From contig NC_051100.1 in NCBI RefSeq assembly GCF_901709675.1, forward strand, positions 3,970,001 through 4,034,000: a DNA stretch of 64,000 nucleotides, in the 5' to 3' direction. This document shows positions 61,093 to 64,000 of the stretch, piece by piece. The stretch is from Syngnathus acus (Eukaryota; Chordata; Actinopteri; Syngnathiformes; Syngnathidae). The notes beneath the pieces are model-generated. The model did no database searches. It was not told the origin of the DNA and was given only the letters and a program-made list of their open reading frames with translations. The position numbers were made by a program, and so were the translations under genes. Position 1 is the stretch's first letter; every line of letters begins with the position of its first letter.

Positions 61093-61956
61093 TGAGATCT
61101 ATCGTTGTATAACTATGATTTGTTGTGTGTTAGTAATATCCGTATAGATGAAGACAACCGCGGTGTCATTTCGTAGAGTAGAAGAGAGTCGAGGAGAAAT
61201 GGTCCTTAGAGGCAAACAATCGCGCGTCAAGGTCAGCGTGTTTCTCATCATTGATTAACAGCAGCGACAGAGCCTCGTTGCTGTTGTTACGCCCCTCAGA
61301 GATACATCGTCTCTAAAGACCACACACTGATGCCAATGTCCATCACACTAACACGCTGCTCACTGTCAAGATGACCCAAAAAGACATTTTACAGTGTGCA
61401 GTACTACCGATGAGGTATATGCTAATATTCCTACGGCAAGTGTGTCCAATCTTATCATTGCATATAGAGTAGAATAAGTAGATAGAAAAGAAAAAAAAAA
61501 TAGATTGACTAGCCAGCCAACTCTGCATGCTCATTCACTGACTCCCACGTCACTCACCAGGCCGGTTAGGCTCCGCCTTTTAAAGCCCATTCAAAGTCAC
61601 AGATTCAGCTGTGTGGAATGTGAGCATGGCAACCCCAAGTGGACAAAAAAACTCAAATATTTCTAATTGATTAGTCTATCGATTATTCCATTGATAAATT
61701 TTAACATCTAATATATTTTACATCGGTATTGCGTATAAAGGTTTACAATATATTTAAATAATAAAATAAATATGGTCGGTACTGCATCGATTTCCATCAA
61801 TCTCTGGGGGGTTCTGGAATGTAATTTTTGTCCTTGGGTTGGGTGGGTGATACAATGTCCAGCAAGTGTAATAGCGTCCCGGTGACATTCAGCATGAATG
61901 ACGTCGGGATGCAAAGTTATCGATCGGCGTGTTGAGGAAGCAGATGTGGCGTGCGG
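61093..61956. other. 864-bp segment unique to unit 3
   Basis: Starts TGAGATCTATCG and ends GCGTGCGG. There is no target-site duplication and no inverted terminal repeats, so it does not look like a simple transposon insertion. It includes a diverged dispersed repeat (61575-61655) also found at 14905-14990, and TAATTGATTAGTC/ATCGATTATTCC-like hAT-style sequence. More likely ancestral sequence lost from the other copies. Confidence 0.8.
61575..61655. repeat. Dispersed repeat fragment, copy 2
   Basis: Same ordered blocks as 14905-14990 (TTTTAAAGCC, TCAAAGTCACAG, GGAATGTGAGC, AGTGGACA). Confidence 0.65.
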
Positions 61957-62367
61957 CAGCCATGGCGAGCTTGTCAGCAAGGTGAAGGCCGCACAGTGAC
62001 ACAGCTGGCTGACAGCTCGCCTCCTCCTCGATACAAATGAGCTCCGTCTTCCATCCTCCCGCTGCCCCGCCCGCTTTCACGACAACGACGACTGCTGCGC
62101 CCATGTCACTCTTGGTTAAACACCATTCTGTCAAATTAATGTTGATAGTCTCGCTAGTCGCTCTGCCTTTTTCCTCGTCTGGGATTTTCCACGGCAGTGT
62201 CCATTATCAGCTACAATTTGGGATGAGGCTGCGCAGAGTGTCTCGTTCACCATTCTTTTCTTTTTTTCATTTTCCATTTGTTGCGTTAACAGATGCTCCA
62301 TCACACGCTCGCACGCTCGGCTGAGCGAGTACGAAGCCGCCCAAATTTATGAGCTGTCACCGTCACC

Positions 62368-64000
62368 GTGAGCACCTCTTGAGTGTATGTGACGTGTGTG
62401 TGCGCATTTTTTTTTCTCCCGTGTCAACGACAGTACTTGGGAAAGTTGGAACTTTGCTGTAAATTTTCTGATTTAGGCCTGAGCACTTGCATAATCTCAA
62501 AGAGCTGTAGGAAACATTGGACCTTAAATTGTGCTCATTATAATTATATAATATTAGTAATATTAATCTTCACAGAGGATCAAGAATATATTCCTGTGAG
62601 TCTTGTTATATTATCTCTCTATGTGTGTCGCTTCACTGTTCAAAAAGACTGCTGAAAGCGTAATGCCAAAACACAGATGCTATATGTTAGCCTCTCTATG
62701 GTGTTTCCCATTATGCGCCAACATTAAGCTAGCACACTTAAATGCAAAGCTAACTGACGAGAAGAAATGGCGGGTGCCTCACTCCGAGAAATGTTTGGTC
62801 CATTTTTAACACCCACTTAAGTCACCAAGTATGGTTCCTTAAGAGCTACTTCTAGAGTATTTGAGCCGCATACTTCATGCTGTATATGTATGTTAACTAC
62901 TGTGTATACGTCTGTGTATACACACACACACTCCATATTAACAGTGTTGTGCGTGTGGATGTAAATATCTAGACAGGAAAAGGAGCCGGTAACAAAAGCC
63001 CATTTTGTGTTTGATGAACTATTTGGAACTGGTTTCCTTGACAACCAAGGATGAAACCACAGAAAATTTCTTATCTGCCTCGTTGGTGATGAAGCTACAT
63101 TCTTGTTAGTGTGATTAATGAGGAACAAGACGGGGTGGGGTGAGGGGGGTTACGGTGGGCCTCATTTTGTGCCGTTAGCCTGTAGTCTGGGAGAGTACAC
63201 GGCTTTCTTTTAATTATTTTTTTGACCTTCCCTTTATCTGCTCCAGGCTTCATCGCGCAGACCCCGTCACTTGTTTCAGCCACATGCCTGTTGTTGATTT
63301 GAATTGATTTAATCCGAGTGTGTGTTTACATGCGGAGATGAAGTCATTTTTACACTGTGAGTAAAGACAGATGTGCTGACGACAGATAACGTGGTGAGCA
63401 TGGACGTGCTGGACGCAACGACGCCCTCCGCACCTCTTTCATGTTACACCCCGACTAGGAAAGTTACCAAAATGAAAATACTCTATTTTATGTGACTCAT
63501 TTAAAAGATAAGATCCTACACAAAGTGTGCGGGGAAAGATATTAATCACTGGAGATTTACATTAAAACAGGTAAAATGTTTTGCGGAGTTAAAGGAAAAC
63601 ACGAGTAAACTAGAACAATGTGTGTGGATGTTTCAAATGATATTGCTGAAAATGAACAGTGTTGCTTCATTACAACCAGTGAAATGACCCCACAGGGTTT
63701 GGAGAACCAAGTGAAAAATGTCCAGTGACCTCTGATGCATTTTGAAATGAATCGCTTTATGATGAATCCAGACCTGATATTAACAGTGTTTGAGAGCAGA
63801 GAGAACGGCTTGATTTTACAAGATTTTGACGTTTCATTTTAAATACTTGACTTTTTTTTTTTTTCTCAGTCATTTAAATTTGATTGATTTAAATTATTCA
63901 ATTAAAAATTTCAAGAGTTTTATTTTCACTTAAGAGTGACTTTAAATTTTTGTGGCTCTACCGTATAGTATGTAATTAAAAATAATATGCTGCAGGATGA
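62368..64000. other. Intergenic sequence right of the triplication
   Basis: Single-copy flank of the array, AT-rich, with a short TG/AC run near 62905-62935 and a GCTAGC-type repeat fragment near 62690-62755. No exon or RNA gene recognised. Confidence 0.6.

Larger units (their letters stand above)
56684..62367. repeat. Tandem triplication, unit 3 (5684 bp, with an extra 864 bp)
   Basis: Collinear with unit 2 at a 4820-bp offset up to 61092, then 864 bp absent from units 1 and 2, then collinear again from 61957 to 62367. 4820 plus 864 equals the observed length exactly. Confidence 0.97.

Noticed and set aside
1-64000. CRISPR arrays, operons, prokaryotic elements
   Set aside because: Spliced vertebrate genes, a Pol III tRNA gene and teleost repeats show a eukaryotic chromosome. 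The only long direct repeats are the 4.8-kb units and microsatellites.

Overview
The window is a vertebrate nuclear genome segment, almost certainly from a teleost fish and probably a percomorph. Evidence seen directly: multi-exon genes with GT-AG introns, coding sequence closely matching vertebrate SH3PXD2A (TKS5) and NEURL1 proteins, a eukaryotic tRNA gene with A and B boxes, and typical teleost interspersed repeats (pogo/Tigger-like and Tc1-like remnants, a LINE/SINE-type tail, a GCTTAATGCTAGC-rich family). Introns are short compared with the mammalian loci. Most apparent open reading frames are chance ORFs in introns or intergenic DNA.

Layout. (1) 220-30748, plus strand: a complete sh3pxd2a gene in 14 coding exons that join in phase to a 1096-residue protein: a PX domain, then five SH3 domains, with long Ser/Pro-rich linkers. 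A 32-nt microexon lies between PX and SH3-1. The sequence just upstream of the SH3-1 exon has a TATA-like box and an open in-frame ATG, as expected for a PX-less isoform. A tRNA-Arg(CCT) gene sits antisense in intron 7. (2) 30749-34691: the shared 3' region of two convergent genes. It holds a pogo-like MITE, opposed poly(A) signals, a CTCF-like motif, and a possible small two-exon plus-strand transcript starting beside a perfect CRE. (3) 34692-46740, minus strand: a complete neurl1 gene in 7 coding exons (624 residues). It has an N-myristoylation-type N terminus on a 28-nt first exon, two NHR domains and a C-terminal RING. (4) 47033-62367, just upstream of neurl1: three near-identical direct copies of a roughly 4.82 kb non-coding unit. 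The third copy carries an extra 864 bp. The middle copy is a mosaic (left part like copy 3, right part like copy 1), which is the signature of unequal crossing-over. (5) 62368-64000: intergenic sequence with no gene I can support.

Biology. TKS5 is a Src-substrate scaffold that binds phosphoinositides through PX and builds invadopodia and podosomes through its SH3 domains. NEURL1 is a membrane-tethered E3 ubiquitin ligase that acts on Notch ligands. From general knowledge the two genes also lie tail to tail on human 10q24.33, so the order and orientation seen here look like conserved vertebrate synteny. I do not infer a shared pathway. The most unusual feature is the recent 4.8 kb triplication starting about 290 bp upstream of the neurl1 start codon.
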